Source: Daedaleopsis sinensis
Lineage: Eukaryota; Basidiomycota; Agaricomycetes; Polyporales; Polyporaceae
Length of the DNA: 64,000 nucleotides
Direction of reading: 5' to 3'
Assembly: GCA_033807695.1 (NCBI GenBank)
Contig: CM066304.1
Location: 1,364,001-1,428,000, forward strand
Made by a program: the position numbers and the translations under genes. The notes below the pieces were generated by a model. That model saw only the letters and a program-made list of their open reading frames with translations, was not told the DNA's origin and made no database searches. Positions 12,513 to 23,705 of this stretch are shown piece by piece (the first letter of the stretch is position 1; each line of letters starts with the position of its first letter).

Positions 12513-12697
12513 TGTAAGGTTAGTACGTCTGTGCACGCCTGAGGTGCTCTGAACCGCGTTCTAATTGAATGCAGATCCTAGCGGATTACAGGAGTGAGTT
12601 AAGACGATGGGCGTTCTACTGTCCACGAACGCCCATCGATAGGATGTAGGTACTGTATAGTACGTTCCCACGGGTAGGCTAAGCGCTCCCCCTTACA
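12513..12697 (-). repeat. gypsy 3' LTR (185 bp)
   Basis: Bounded by TGTAAGG and CCTTACA and identical by eye to 53094-53278. It contains a perfect 12-bp inverted repeat with a 10-nt loop (12605-12638) and a smaller GTACT...AGTAC palindrome. Confidence 0.95.
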
Positions 12698-12711
12698 CCC
12701 TCCCCCTCTGG
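12698..12711 (-). other. gypsy polypurine tract
   Basis: On the minus strand an AGAGGGGGAGGG-type purine run directly abuts the 3' LTR. This is the position where plus-strand DNA synthesis is primed in LTR retrotransposons. Confidence 0.8.
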
Positions 12712-12840
12712 ATCGCCCACGCGATCCCTAGTAAGCATAGTAGTTAAATAGAATCAAACGAGTGTATAGATTGAGTCAACGAGATGATGGGGAACTCGCC
12801 GCGTTCCATTCCATCATGGGGCGGAATTGCGCGGCTCGAG

Positions 12841-14811
12841 TCACGCGGCGGGGGATACGGCTGGTTTCCCTGCGAGTGGATTGACGTCTAGGTCCATCGC
12901 GGTCGGACCATCCTGTGGCCCGGGGGCGGTCAGACCCTTGGTGACGGAGGGAGGTGGTCCCGCGACATCGGCAGCGGGGACGGACGGCTCGCCGGGGGCG
13001 GATCGAGTCACTGGCGGGGTAATGGTGACGGCGCTCGCGAGCGTCGAGCTGATCGCGTCGATAGACCGCGTTTTCATCCAATGATCCGCCCATGGCGAGA
13101 GGCAGTGCCGGGCATCGAATGTGTCGATCCCACACACCAACGCCAGGTGTACGACGAGACGCTCGGGCGGCGGAGGAATGGGGCCGGTGTAGGGACGGAC
13201 GGCGAACGCGAGGGCGGGGACCTTGCCAAACTTGCCGAGCTGATGGCGGTAGGTCTGCCCGGACGAGTGGAAGAACCGGGCGATCATGTCGACGACCGCG
13301 ATGCGCTCGGGGAGGCCCACGACGTCGTTCATCCCGGCAAGGCGCTGGGCTAGGACGTAGCCCTGGAGTACTGTCGGGTCCGGTCGTCCGTCATCGTCCC
13401 GGCGGATGCCTCGGAGGTGTACGTCGGGGAACGCGGAGTAGTACGCGAACCACATGTCGACGGGGTCCTCGGGACTGGGGTGCTGCTCTACGAGTGGCTC
13501 CGTGGACTCTAGATTCTCGTAGTTCTCGCGATCGATCGTGTACCACAGGGGCGGTCGGCCTGAGCCGGTCCTGGGACGGTTCCACTTGTCGTCGAGGTAC
13601 TTTTCGCCTTTGCTGAGTTGGAGTCTAGCCGCCTTCTTGGTCGTGACCTTGTCCATCCAGTCGAGTATAGTCCATACTGCGACGTGCATGTTGGGGACGA
13701 GCGCGAGTCGGAACACCTTCTCTACGTTCGCCGGGGACAATTCGACGGGGAGGACGAGCAGGCGGTACCTCTCGCGGGTGATCATTTTCGCCGGTGCGGG
13801 CGCGGGAGGCGGCGCGCGCGACTTTCCCTTGCTCGGGCGGCGGCTGCGCTCCTCGTCGTCGACGCTTGTGGTAGACTGCGTGCTCGACCCGGTGCTGTCG
13901 ATCGATTGCGCGCGATCTCTTGGCGGCTCCTGGCTCCGGTACGTGTGGTCCTTCGGGTGCGAGCGTCCTCTTGACTGCGCCCGCTCCGGGTCCCTGTCGT
14001 GGTCGTATTCGCTGGGACGGTGGTACGGTGTCGCATAGTACGTGCGGTTCGGGTAGGTCTTCCGTTCGCCACGTCCTCTGTGTCCTCCTCTGCCCATTCC
14101 CCTCCCCCTAAAAGATTCGGGGCCCGGGAGCGGGTGCTGGTTGGAGGGAGGCGGCGCGCGCGACTCCCACTGAGGGGCAGGCATGCGCGGCGCAGCGCCG
14201 GGGGTCGCGTATGCGTCCCGGCTCCCTGGTCCGTACGGGGGCGCGGCGTCGCGCGGGAACGTGCGCGGTGTGCCCGCTGTACCGTTTCCGTGCATCATGG
14301 GCGGCGCGGGATGGAAGGACGGCGGGGGGATAGAGTACTGCTCACTGAGCATCGGCTGAAGCGGCGCGAGGTAGGCGTCCGCCATCTCGATGTCCTCTTG
14401 GGGGACACCGTGCAGCCGGACGTCCAGATGGCGCTGCCGTTCCTGCTCGAGCTGGAGGCGCTGATCGCGAGCGGCCTCGCGCTGGGATGAGGCGAGCGCG
14501 GCGTGCAGCGACTCGATTTGGCCGCGGATCGCGGCTTCATTTTGTTCTGCCGCCACGCGCCGGCCGATGTTGTAGCCCGCGCCGGCGGCAGAATACGGGT
14601 AGGTGTGCTCGAATCCTAGGTCGTGAGCACTCACGGGGTGGCTGGTACCAGGCACGGTCACGGCCGCGGCGTGAGCTACCTCCCCGTAGTACTGATGGTC
14701 GTTGCGTGGCTCCCACTGGGCGCGAGCGCGGCCGTCTCCCCGGTAACCCGGCGGATAGACGGCCTCGTTGCGGTATTGCTGTCGGCCGGTGCCGTCGTAG
14801 CTGTCTGACAT
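12841..14811 (-). CDS. gypsy third ORF: RGG-containing protein of unknown function (656 aa)
   Basis: A single uninterrupted 656-codon frame starts at an ATG in a good context (CACCATGTC), 171 bp after the pol stop and before the 3' LTR. The N-terminal half has a glutamine/arginine coiled-coil segment (about residues 95-140), then Pro-rich sequence, an RGG box (GRGMGRGGHRGRGERK, about residues 235-250) and an Arg/Ser/Asp-rich region. The C-terminal half (about residues 335-600) is folded-looking, with blocks such as LLVLPVELSPANVEKVFRLA and PLWYTIDRENYENLE. There is no signal peptide, membrane span or furin-like site, so it is not an envelope protein despite its env-like position. The RGG box suggests RNA binding (inference). 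I recognise no family. It has presumably been under selection within the element, because the frame is fully open. Confidence 0.85.
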   Translation of the reverse strand: MSDSYDGTGRQQYRNEAVYPPGYRGDGRARAQWEPRNDHQYYGEVAHAAAVTVPGTSHPVSAHDLGFEHTYPYSAAGAGYNIGRRVAAEQNEAAIRGQIESLHAALASSQREAARDQRLQLEQERQRHLDVRLHGVPQEDIEMADAYLAPLQPMLSEQYSIPPPSFHPAPPMMHGNGTAGTPRTFPRDAAPPYGPGSRDAYATPGAAPRMPAPQWESRAPPPSNQHPLPGPESFRGRGMGRGGHRGRGERKTYPNRTYYATPYHRPSEYDHDRDPERAQSRGRSHPKDHTYRSQEPPRDRAQSIDSTGSSTQSTTSVDDEERSRRPSKGKSRAPPPAPAPAKMITRERYRLLVLPVELSPANVEKVFRLALVPNMHVAVWTILDWMDKVTTKKAARLQLSKGEKYLDDKWNRPRTGSGRPPLWYTIDRENYENLESTEPLVEQHPSPEDPVDMWFAYYSAFPDVHLRGIRRDDDGRPDPTVLQGYVLAQRLAGMNDVVGLPERIAVVDMIARFFHSSGQTYRHQLGKFGKVPALAFAVRPYTGPIPPPPERLVVHLALVCGIDTFDARHCLSPWADHWMKTRSIDAISSTLASAVTITPPVTRSAPGEPSVPAADVAGPPPSVTKGLTAPGPQDGPTAMDLDVNPLAGKPAVSPAA

Positions 14812-14982
14812 GGTGTTGAGCCTCGCCGGAAAGAGTGTGGGAGATGCGAGTGTGGAGACGTAAAGGAGACAAGGAAGCAGATTAGAAAGTAACGGTAAAA
14901 TTTTGATGAGTGGACGGGCCCCTTGGGCGCCATCGTAGCGGGGTTTAAATATATTGAAACCCCGGGTGGCGGCCAGCGCCAG

Positions 14983-16184
14983 TCATTCGCGCGCCTCTCG
15001 GCCCCGGCGGGGCGGTCGGCGCTCGCGCGTTCCCCGACCCTTAGCAGTGGGTTCCGACTGTGCGGCCGCTGCGTGTCGCTCGTCACTCGTCCCCCGCTGC
15101 TCGCCTCGGGGCTTCGTCTTAGTCGATGACTGACTGGACCGCTTAGCGGAGCGTTTGTGCAACGATTTCCAGTGCGAGACGCCATGGAGCTCGAAATAGC
15201 GGTCAATCGCTTCCAGGTCCTTGACTGTAGCCCACGGCTCCCATGTAGTGTCCCCATCATCCCACTGGACCAGGAATCGGACGGTATTGCCGTCCCATTG
15301 GTGGGCGACTATGTCATTTACTAACGTCTCCTGGTCTGGGTCAGCGCCGAAGTCGTAGAAGACTCCCGCGTCCCGATGTGGGAACACAGCGGCGTCGTTC
15401 GGCTCATGACGCCGCAGCAGACTAGCATGAAACGTGGGGTGAATACCCCGCGCCCGCAACTCTGGCGGCAGGTCCAGCGTATACGTCGAGACGGACGGGT
15501 TAGCCGCGGATATTCGGTATGGTCCAATGTACCGTGGCATCAGCTTACGCGCACGGCCCCTGGGCAGCGACAGGTTCGTCGTAGACAGATATGCCAGTCT
15601 ACCGACCGCGAAGTCAGGGTCCTCTTCTGGTGAGTTCTCCTCGTGTCGACCCTTGTTCGCGTGGTGCGTCTGAGAGACGCGGCTGGCGACAATCGCGTCG
15701 TGTGCTTCACGCAGGTTGCCCAGCGCCCGGTCTGCAAAGTCCTTGACACCGGGCAGCGCCGGCTCACGCTCTACGTCCCGTATCATCGACGGTACGTACC
15801 CATAGTTGAGCTCGAACGGCGCGAACCCAGTCGACGAGTTCCGGCTTGAGTTCACCGCGAACTCGGCCATGGGCAGCTTCTTAGCCCAGTCACGCTGGTC
15901 GGGCCTGACCATGGTGCGTAGTATCTGCGATACGGTGCGTACCATGCGTTCTGACGTCCCATCCGTCTGGGGGTGGAATGCGGTAGACATAAGGAGCCTC
16001 ACCCCCATCAGCCGTTGCAGCTCACGCCAGAACTTGGACGTGAACTTAGGGTCGCGGTCCGACACTATGGACTCTGGCTGTCCGTGTAATCGCACGACTT
16101 CGCGTACGTACAGCCATGCCAGATCCGAGGCCCTTGCTGTGGTAGTAAGGGGCACCAGGTGAGTCATCCCTGTCATCCTGCACA
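14983..16184 (-). CDS. pol: gypsy pol, 3' part: integrase catalytic core, C-terminus and chromodomain
   Basis: This frame resumes the integrase exactly where the fragment at 46874 stops: joining across one copy of the ACA duplication reads through in frame. It contains the second catalytic Asp (SIVSDRDPKFTSKFW), the catalytic Glu (FHPQTDGTSERM), and the GPY-like module (PRYIGPYRI). A C-terminal chromodomain follows (VNDIVAHQWDGNTVRFLVQW ... WEPW). The first catalytic Asp lies on the other fragment, so neither piece alone is active. The chromodomain places the element among chromoviruses, whose integrases are thought to be guided to marked chromatin. The tail after the chromodomain is basic (Arg/Lys/Ser-rich). 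The frame ends at 14983. Confidence 0.93.
16182..16184. other. CACTA target-site duplication, left copy (ACA)
   Basis: ACA precedes the element end CACGACGTGC at 16185 and recurs at 46871-46873. Removing 16185-46870 and one ACA restores the gypsy integrase frame (WIIV joined to CRMTGM). Confidence 0.85.
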
Positions 16185-16316
16185 CACGACGTGCACCACC
16201 GGAAAATCTGGCATGAGAAAGGCATGGGAAATTCCGGCAGCATGAAAACGGCATCACCAAAATCTCGTCCTTTTCCCAGTAAGTGAATCTCATCCTTTCT
16301 ATACACTTGCCCTCTG
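16185..16316. repeat. CACTA left terminal region with TIR and short subterminal motifs
   Basis: Begins CACGACGTGCACC. It holds CATGAGAAAGG, CATGGGAAATT and CATGAAAACGG within the first 80 bases. Related motifs occur in inverted orientation at the right end, as expected for transposase-binding sites. Confidence 0.75.
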
Positions 16317-16640
16317 TTTTCACTGGGCGGGAAAGCTAAACTTTCTCGTGAACTTTCTCGTGCACTGATAGTTGTACATTCTCAGCATTATACCTCGCCG
16401 CGAAAGTGGCTAAGGATAAGAACCCTTTGTGGTTCCTTTCGTCGGACGGTAAAGCTTACATCTCTCACATATATCCTCTTCCTTCAAAGGGTACCTTTCG
16501 CTGCCTAAGAAAATGTTGGCAAAGGATGTCAAACGACGCCCAAGAAAGGTACGTGAAATGTTTCGTTTCCCTGACAAAATCCCACCCCGTGAAATGCTGC
16601 CCTCCCCTCCTCTTTCTCGCCATCATCGTCAGCTGAGATA
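16317..16640 (+). repeat. 324-bp direct repeat, left copy
   Basis: Apparently identical to 46390-46713 and in the same orientation. It contains a 76-codon open frame (start near 16406) that I regard as incidental. It starts 132 bp from the left element end; the other copy ends 157 bp from the right end. Confidence 0.9.
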
Positions 16641-16699
16641 GATATACTGATGCTGGCCAGCTAAAGTATGCTATACTCATCATGTGATATTTCAGTGAA

Positions 16700-18160
16700 A
16701 GCCCCGAGCCCTTTGAGCACTATTGCGCCCATGTGCGCTCCTCAGTGCACAACAACGCACTATAGTGCACATCTATGCACTCAAGCGCACTACTTTACAT
16801 GACTTATTACAGTGTGGTAGCGAGCTTACTGAGTACGCCCTGTATCTACTAGGTGGTTGAACGCGCTTGTGCAAGGTGACTCGCACGTCGCGCAAATGCA
16901 CCACAAGCCAGTGCAGTCATCGGGACTTGGAGCTGAGCACGACGAGAACGGTGCAAGAGTACCAAAAATTTGTGCACTCGAGAGCACCTGTAGGACGCGA
17001 CTCCTCGGGAGGTATGTGTGTGCGCGAGGAGCTTGTGCAGCCTGGATGCATGCAAGCACTCTGACTAGCGGAGCACTCCTGGCGAGAACCTCGTCGAGAG
17101 CACGCTGGACGTGAGCGGTCTGTGCATCCCTCGCAGGAAGATCACCGAGAGCGCACTGGACCTGCGCACTTGACTGCGCCTGTGCGAGGTCGCGTGATTC
17201 TGCGCCTGTGCGAGGTCGCGCGAGCTTGCATCTGTGAGGTCGCGCGAGCTTGCACCTGTGAGGCCGCGCGATTCTGCGCCCGTGCGACGTCCATCGAGAG
17301 CGCACGATTCTGCGCCCGTGCGACGTCCATCGAGAGCGCACTGGACCTGCGCACTTGACTACACCTGTGCGAGGTCGCGCGAGCTTGCATTTGTGAGGTC
17401 GCGCGAGCTTGCACCTGTGAGGCCGCGCGATTCTGCGCCCGTGCGACGTCCATCGAGAGCGCACTGGACCTGCGCACTTGACTACACCTGTGCGAGGTCG
17501 CGTGATTCTGCGCCTGTGCGACATTCATCGAGAGCGCGCTGGACCTGAGCACTTGACTGCGTCTGTGCGAGGTCGCGCGATTTCCGATGAAGCGAGCACT
17601 GCGCACTTGATTGCGCATGCGCGGGGTTGCGCGAAGTTACTTGCGGGGCACTTGTCAGGGCCGATGTGGGTACTATGATCTGTACACCCATGGTGAAGAG
17701 CTCATTGATAGTGCACTAGACCTGCGCACTTGATCGTGCCTGTGCGAGGTCGCCCGGGGAAGATAAACTCGTCCAACCTCACCGTGGACTTGGACATGAG
17801 CGAGCGCTTTGACCAGCGCGCTCCTCGTGAGGCTCAGAGGAGCTCATCTCGAAGAAGCACGATGGACAAAGTGTTCACGCCTGTGTGAGGTCGCCCGGGG
17901 AAGATGAACTCGTCCAACCTCACCGTGGACTTGGACATGAGCGAGCGCTTTGACCAGCGCGCTCCTCGCGAGGCTCGGAGGAGCTCATCTCGGAGAAGCA
18001 CGATGGACAGAGCTGCCCTATGTGTCCATGCGAGGTTGCACGAGTTCACGACGAGCTCGTGCAGTGACGACGAGCCCGTGCATACGCGAGCAAGAGCGCG
18101 ACGGACCAGCGTATTTCAGAGCGCCTGTGCGAGGCGCAGCGAGTGTGCGAGTTGAACGTT
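16700..18160. repeat. left subterminal repeat array of the giant CACTA
   Basis: The stretch 16700-16800 is dense in GTGCAC/GCGCAC hexamers. From about 17066 to 17680 there are tandem degenerate units built on GTGCGAGGTCGCG, GCGCACTGGACCTGCGCAC and CGTGCGACGTCCATCGAGAG. From about 17740 to 18020 a roughly 150-bp unit (GGGGAAGATAAACTCGTCC...) is repeated. Blocks of this array recur at 45228-46080 in the same orientation. Long frames through it are composition artefacts. Subterminal arrays are the known transposase-binding regions of CACTA elements. Confidence 0.8.
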
Positions 18161-18443
18161 AACGTTGAACTTGAACGTGCACCGCACACATGGGCCTGCG
18201 CACTTCTCGCGACGAGCCTATCAAGAGCACGCTGTCAAACTTGAAGGCGGTGCAGCTTGAAGGCGGCGCGGAAAGGCTGGGACTTAGTCTTGCGAGCGTC
18301 GTTCCAATATCAACACCATCATGTTATCTTGTGCATTGAGACACGTATGGTACAAGAAGGCTGTGACATGGGGCTTCATGATGATGGGCGTTCACCGACG
18401 CTTGCAAACTAATGACAGTACTCACTCCATGCGTACTGCGGAC
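18161..18443. other. non-coding spacer
   Basis: Nothing recognised between the repeat array and the 245-aa gene. Confidence 0.4.
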
Positions 18444-19363
18444 TCACGCCGCTTCGTCAGCCGCCGTGTCTCCTTCATCCCCGCTAACCTCAACACCTCC
18501 TTCGTCCCCGCCCACCTCATTATCTCCTTCGTCCGCATCGGCCTCACTGGCAACACCGCCTTCGACATTAGCCATGGTGGCCTGGAATAGGAAAGCGGTG
18601 GCGGCATCCAGTTGATCCTCGTCTTCGTCGGACTCTTCCAGAGTGTCGAAGTACTCTTCACCCAGATACTGGCGGCAGTACCGCGTGAAGTTCGACGGCC
18701 GAGCATATGCGATGTCGTACAGCCTGTCTTGCACAACTCGACGCTTGGCAATCATCTCGTCGTATATGGTCCAGAGAGTGCGGTTGAAGCGAGCATAGAC
18801 GTCGGGGTCCCTGAAGCGGAGGTGGGCCCACTCTTTGACCTGTGCGCGCTTCGCAACAGAGTTCGAGATCCGCACAACTTGATGGAGCTGAAGACGGACT
18901 TAAGCTTAAGGAGCGGTCAATCCAGGTTGAGTTTATACCACGCACATTATCTGGTAAGATCTCTATCTTGGCTGAGAATATCATTGTCGTGACAGTGATG
19001 TTATACCAGCGACCGATGACAATGATGGCGACTGCGAACACATCATAAGCACTTCAGTGGTCTATGAGACCCAACGATCCGTGAGAACACTTACATTTTC
19101 CTGGAACCAGTTCGTTCAACATGACGCCACCGCACTTGAAGACAGGCGCGCCAGTGGGTGGCTCAGAACCCTCGGTGGTCATAGCATATTCAACTCCTTG
19201 AACTGCTGCAAACCTCGTCCACGGGCTAGGCGGGGCAGTATGTGAGTTGACAAGTCTTGTCTACGACCACACGGTAGATGACTCACTAGGAACGGCTCTG
19301 ACGGTGAGCAGCAGCTGGGCGAGCCTGTGTGGCGCGAATTGACTCGGCGTTTGGAACACTCAT
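18444..19363 (-). CDS. element-encoded accessory protein with acidic tail, next to the transposase (245 aa)
   Basis: Four exons (19287-19363, 19095-19225, 18946-19031, 18444-18887) join with exact phases through GTGAGT/TAG, GTAAGT/CAG and GTGCGT/CAG introns. The middle is mixed beta and helical sequence (FAIIVIGRWYNITVTTM, then VKEWAHLRFRDPDVYARFN). The last 75 residues are very acidic with an SDEDEDQLD run. I see no membrane span and recognise no family. The ATG lies only 55 bp beyond the transposase stop, on the same strand, so the two may be co-regulated. Plant En/Spm elements pair the TnpD/Tnp2 transposase with a second DNA-binding protein, TnpA, that binds subterminal repeats. This gene is a positional candidate for such a partner, but that is inference. 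Confidence 0.75.
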
Positions 19364-19417
19364 GGTTGATGAGGGAAAGAAGATGAGATGAAAATAATAT
19401 GCGCATACACGGCGTAT

Positions 19418-22400
19418 CTACTGCATATACAATGGCTGAATAGCATAAAGGTGAGCAAGAAATGTTGCTTTGTCTCGCGGCACCACGTGTGCTTCCCCGT
19501 AGTACGCCTGCGTCTTATCACGGTGTTGAGCGCCGTTCACAGCTGGAATATATTTCAGCACGAAACGAGCAGAAGAGAACCATCACACGTACCCTGTTCA
19601 GATCTCGTACAACGATGCAGTTGCGACCCCCCATATCCTCCGGAGTGTATACATGGGCCGCGAAGTGGTTGAGTACATCACGCAAGCGCACAATGCGATG
19701 ATGGTCTTGAAACTCGTCGTAGTAGAGTCGAGTATGAATGTCAGGCCACTGGCGATAAGGGTCCTTCGAGACATCTTCGGCTGCGAGGGACTTATAGGCT
19801 TTGATTTCGAGGAAAGGTTCGATCACGAGCTTCTCGGCCTGCTTGCGCGCGTGCAGGAATATGCGATTGATACGCCCGGGAGAAGGTAAATCGACACTGG
19901 AATCAGGGTCATGGAAGAGGACGAAGGAGTTGCGACGGCTGCTGTCATAAGTCCCGAACAGGATCTTGTCTCGCACGACTCTTCCTACTTGCTGTCCGGA
20001 GGGTTTTAGGATGAGGCGATCGCTCTGTGAGACCGGGTGGCTGAGATATGCAGACGCAAATCTCTCTCCTGATTTGATGACAAGAGCGAGGATAGCCTCG
20101 TAAACTTCGAGAGGCAGGTTCTCCTCTTGGTCTGACCTATAGTCAAAGCTTGAGGCGTCAAGAGACCGTCCCATAGGCAGACTGTCCACGATTCTAGTAC
20201 CGCGAGTCACATCCCCAAAGATCCCACGAAAGTCGTCCAAGATCTCGGCATATTCAGGGTCCTTCGGCCAATCAATACTTGCGAGCTGCGTTCGGAGGTG
20301 TGCGCCGATGTAGAAGTATCGAATGAACGTTATAGGCATATCCGCTGTAACAAAATATATTACTTAGGTGTCATTCGCAAATCGGAGTATGAGGACGTAC
20401 CGGCCCTGTGGTTTGTATTCATCCGTTGGATGATACCGTTATAGCGTTCGAATGGGAAAGCCCACCATCCATGAACGGGGCCAAAGAGCAGCAGGCATTC
20501 GTATAGATGCAACGACATGTGGTGATTGGGGACAAGCTCGTGATCGAAAAGCTCTCTCAAGCCGCAGAGATACGCATACATGTGCTCGTCGAACGCCGCT
20601 GCTCTGGAAGGTGACATCGTTCGGCGAGAAGCAAGGTCGACGGCGGAGACCAGGTGCAGGAAGTTGGCTAGGAGTGCCCTGTCGTTGTCCGAAGCACTTG
20701 ACAAGCTCCATTCACGAACAAGGGTGATGACCATGTTGATGGTGCAAACTGTACGCCATTGATCAGCCTTGAGCTTGCCGTGACCGGGGTTGCCAAAGTT
20801 GGCAGGTGGGCGTTCCAGCCAGGACGGAAGGTAAGTGCTACGGATGTCCTTGCGGAGCAGCTTCAAGATGTCGTAGGATAGGACGCGATACTTGGAAATG
20901 TCCTCCGGACCCTCCGCGACCAAGTGAAAATTGAGCGCATCGTAGTCAAGGACGGGGGGGATCCGGATGGACATGTCGTCCTCGACCGTCTTGACCTGGC
21001 GTCATCGGGACGTCAGATTTGCGATTATACATATGAGCGTGGTGGTAACGCTGCTACGTACCCATTTCAATAGCCCCTGTATATACGATCCTTTGGTTAG
21101 AGATCTAGGGTTTGCTGGTGCGACGTTGTTGAGCTTCGCAATGGAGACGACGTATCCCTTACGGAGACCGTCCAGTCCGTTGACAGTCGACTTGTCCGAT
21201 CGCTTCAACAGGGCATTCTTAGCCTTGGTCAGAAACTTCCTCTGTTCCTCGGGAGAATGGGGCAGGATCTTCTTCCCACTTGGCGGCTTGTCCTTGATGT
21301 CGATGCCCCAAACCTCCATGCAGTGATGGCGTAGCTCTCCGAGGAAAAGGTTATGCATTGCGTCGACTACAGCGAACCTCGTTGGATCCCAGTATGGCAA
21401 GCGCAGAAGCTCGGACCATCGAAGGCCGTGGTCTTCGAAGATCTGGTTGCGCTCAACCTGATCACCATCTCGGTACGAGGTAGCCAGTTGAAGGTGTTGC
21501 GCCCAGGTTCTCGATGTTGGCCAAGTTTCGCGGTCAAGGTTGTTGATGTTGCGCTTGAGCATAGGGCAGAATGAGCAGAAGTTCTTCGCTTGATGACCGG
21601 CGAATCCTCCTGCTTTGCGAAGGGCTGGGAGGTCGCATACGAGGGGAATCATCGCGACACGAACGAACCGGCCAACCATGCGCAATGCAGTACGCGTGAG
21701 ATACAGTCCGGACGTCCATATCTTCAGGAGTTCATCGACTAAAGGCGTGAGGAGGTGATTCAGCTGGTCGAAGTTGGGCTCCTTGGGACCAGGAATGATG
21801 CCAGCAAGGTAAATGTTCTCAGGGCTGTATCGGATGTCGATCGGAAGACCCAGACAGGCCATGTAGATCGCGCCGATGGAGTGTGATTTTCCCGCCTTCT
21901 TGTTGCCGTACGGATTGAACCAGTCGATAAAAAGGCTGAACACGAGATGCAAAGATCCGTGTCGCTCTACGGAGAAGAGTGTTCGGCCATCGGGACCACG
22001 GAACTCGCGGATAGCAGGGGCGGCCATGATATCTTTCCAATCCCCCGGAGATGACGTCCAGCTTTTCTCAAGAACGGTCTCGATCTCTGGTCGGGAGAGG
22101 AAGACCTTGAGCCACGAAGCGAAGGAACGATAGGGGAATACACAAAGAGGCTTGTAGACAGTGCGGGAAGGCTCATTCTTTCGCTTCGGGGCACGTCTAT
22201 CCTCAAAGACGAGTGTGGCACCGCAGCACGTGCCATCCGCGCCGACGTGTGTGCATTCATGGGGATAGCGGTCGTCCTCCTTTGACGGGTCTGGATCCGG
22301 GGCGTAGATGGAGAAGCAGCTAGGGCAACAAGCGTAGTGGACGAGCTCGGGTTCCAGTTGAAGAATTCCGAGAGCGGTCCGGATGTCCCGTGGTATGCAC

Positions 22401-23553
22401 TTCAGCAGCAATCTCTGCGCGCTGTCGAGGACTCGCGAAGGGGCATTGCACCACATGAAGGCACCGAAGAGTATTCCCTTGATCGCGCTCAGGAGGAAGG
22501 TAGATTGGTGGACGGAGACTGAAGCGAGTGTATGCATGACTACAGCCGTAAATAAGGCGAGAGCGATGAAGGGCTGTAACGAGTTTCTGGCCATGAACAC
22601 ACTCTCTGGTAAAATCAGGATTAGCATATGCGCGCTCCTTGAACTCTAGATGATCTTACCGGTGCTGACGATGTGAGGACCATCTACAGGGACGCCGATT
22701 CCTAGCTTGATGATCTCGTCACGCCAGGCGCGTATCTCAACAGCAACCGCTTGCCTCATGTACTTCTCAATATCCTCAAGAAGCTTCTCACGTGTACGAT
22801 CCACCTGGTAGTCGCCAATAGGGAGAAGGGCGGACGCTTGTGCGTAAAGTGTGGGCAAGTCCTTGGTCCGATACTGGATAAAGCGAGCGGTCGGACCGTC
22901 TGTGAGGTCGAGCGGAGAGGGAGGCTCGGTAGTCGTCAATGGGAGGCTAGAAAACTTGAGAATCGGGTGCCGGTAACGCTGCTCCTTCACCGCAACACTC
23001 GATTGCAGTGCAGAGATCTTGCGGAGATATTCCTAGGATACAGCTGTCAGTATATCCCAGTGGGCGAAGAAAGTAACTCACTTGAGGGTTGACCTTTTCG
23101 AGCAACGACGGCTCTGCAGGTTGTAATTTGCCCCAATCAACTCCGCTTTCTCCGTCAAGGGCCTGTAGAGTGTGTCCGTCTTGTGCGCCCTATTGCACAA
23201 ATTTAGCAAAGCTCTCAAATAGCAAACGGCACACTACGCACCTCAACTTCCGAGCCTCCGGCACCTGATGAACTAGTTAAAGCGTCGCGCGGGCGTACCA
23301 CCATTGACTCTTCAAAAGGAGATCGCACTACGCCAGCGACTGTAGCCAACAAGACCGATGTGTCGGCAGGGGCAGGAATTGAGCGTGTCCTAGACTCAAT
23401 GGCCTGGCGATCAAGCTGGCGTTCTCTCTTCCTGTGTGCCTTGACCACTCGAGGCTCCCAGAGGTGCCCCTTGTGTTCAACGTTGTTCCCGTCTGTATAT
23501 GTGTACGACTGCGTACAGTCAGAGCAGTGGCAGGGGATCTTGTCGACAGGCAT
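19418..23553 (-). CDS. Tnp2-type (CACTA/EnSpm) transposase (1257 aa)
   Basis: Seven exons (23242-23553, 23082-23189, 22660-23032, 21062-22605, 20401-20995, 19593-20344, 19418-19507) join in frame to give 1257 aa. The N-terminus has a Cys/His zinc-binding-like stretch (KIPCHCSDCTQSYTY). The central block shows the Tnp2 (Transposase_21) signature: a CPSC zinc motif, SLFIDWFNPYGNKKAGKSHS with a likely catalytic Asp, YLAGIIPGPKEP, a FCSFC pair and DAMHNLFLGELRHH. The following exon has GWWAFPFERYNGIIQRMNTN, also typical of the family. The protein would bind element ends and cut and paste the transposon in the nucleus. No stop or frameshift interrupts it, so it is probably functional. The C-terminal 29 codons are the least certain. 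Upstream, 152 bp away and on the same strand, ends the coiled-coil gene. Confidence 0.9.
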
Positions 23554-23705
23554 CGTGTCTGCAGCAGAGTGTGAGTGGATAGAGCTCTCTCGACTTGTCC
23601 GAGTTCGGGTACGGATAAGCGCACAGATCTGCACAGATCGCTGAGGACGGGATACTTATCGATCAACGATATGAGCGATACAAAGTACAACTACCGTACA
23701 TACTC

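Noticed and set aside
12841..14811. Third gypsy ORF as an envelope gene
   Set aside because: No signal peptide, no membrane span and no protease-site arrangement; an RGG box and disordered regions point elsewhere.
16406..16636. A 76-codon frame present identically at 16406-16636 and 46479-46709
   Set aside because: Both copies lie inside the 324-bp direct repeat, so identity reflects the DNA duplication. The frame has no domain and no coding-like context.
16826..17618. Long repetitive frames rich in Arg/Ala/His on both strands across the subterminal array, and their copies at 45141-46220
   Set aside because: They follow the periodicity of the GC-rich tandem DNA and occur in several frames at once. 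They are composition artefacts.
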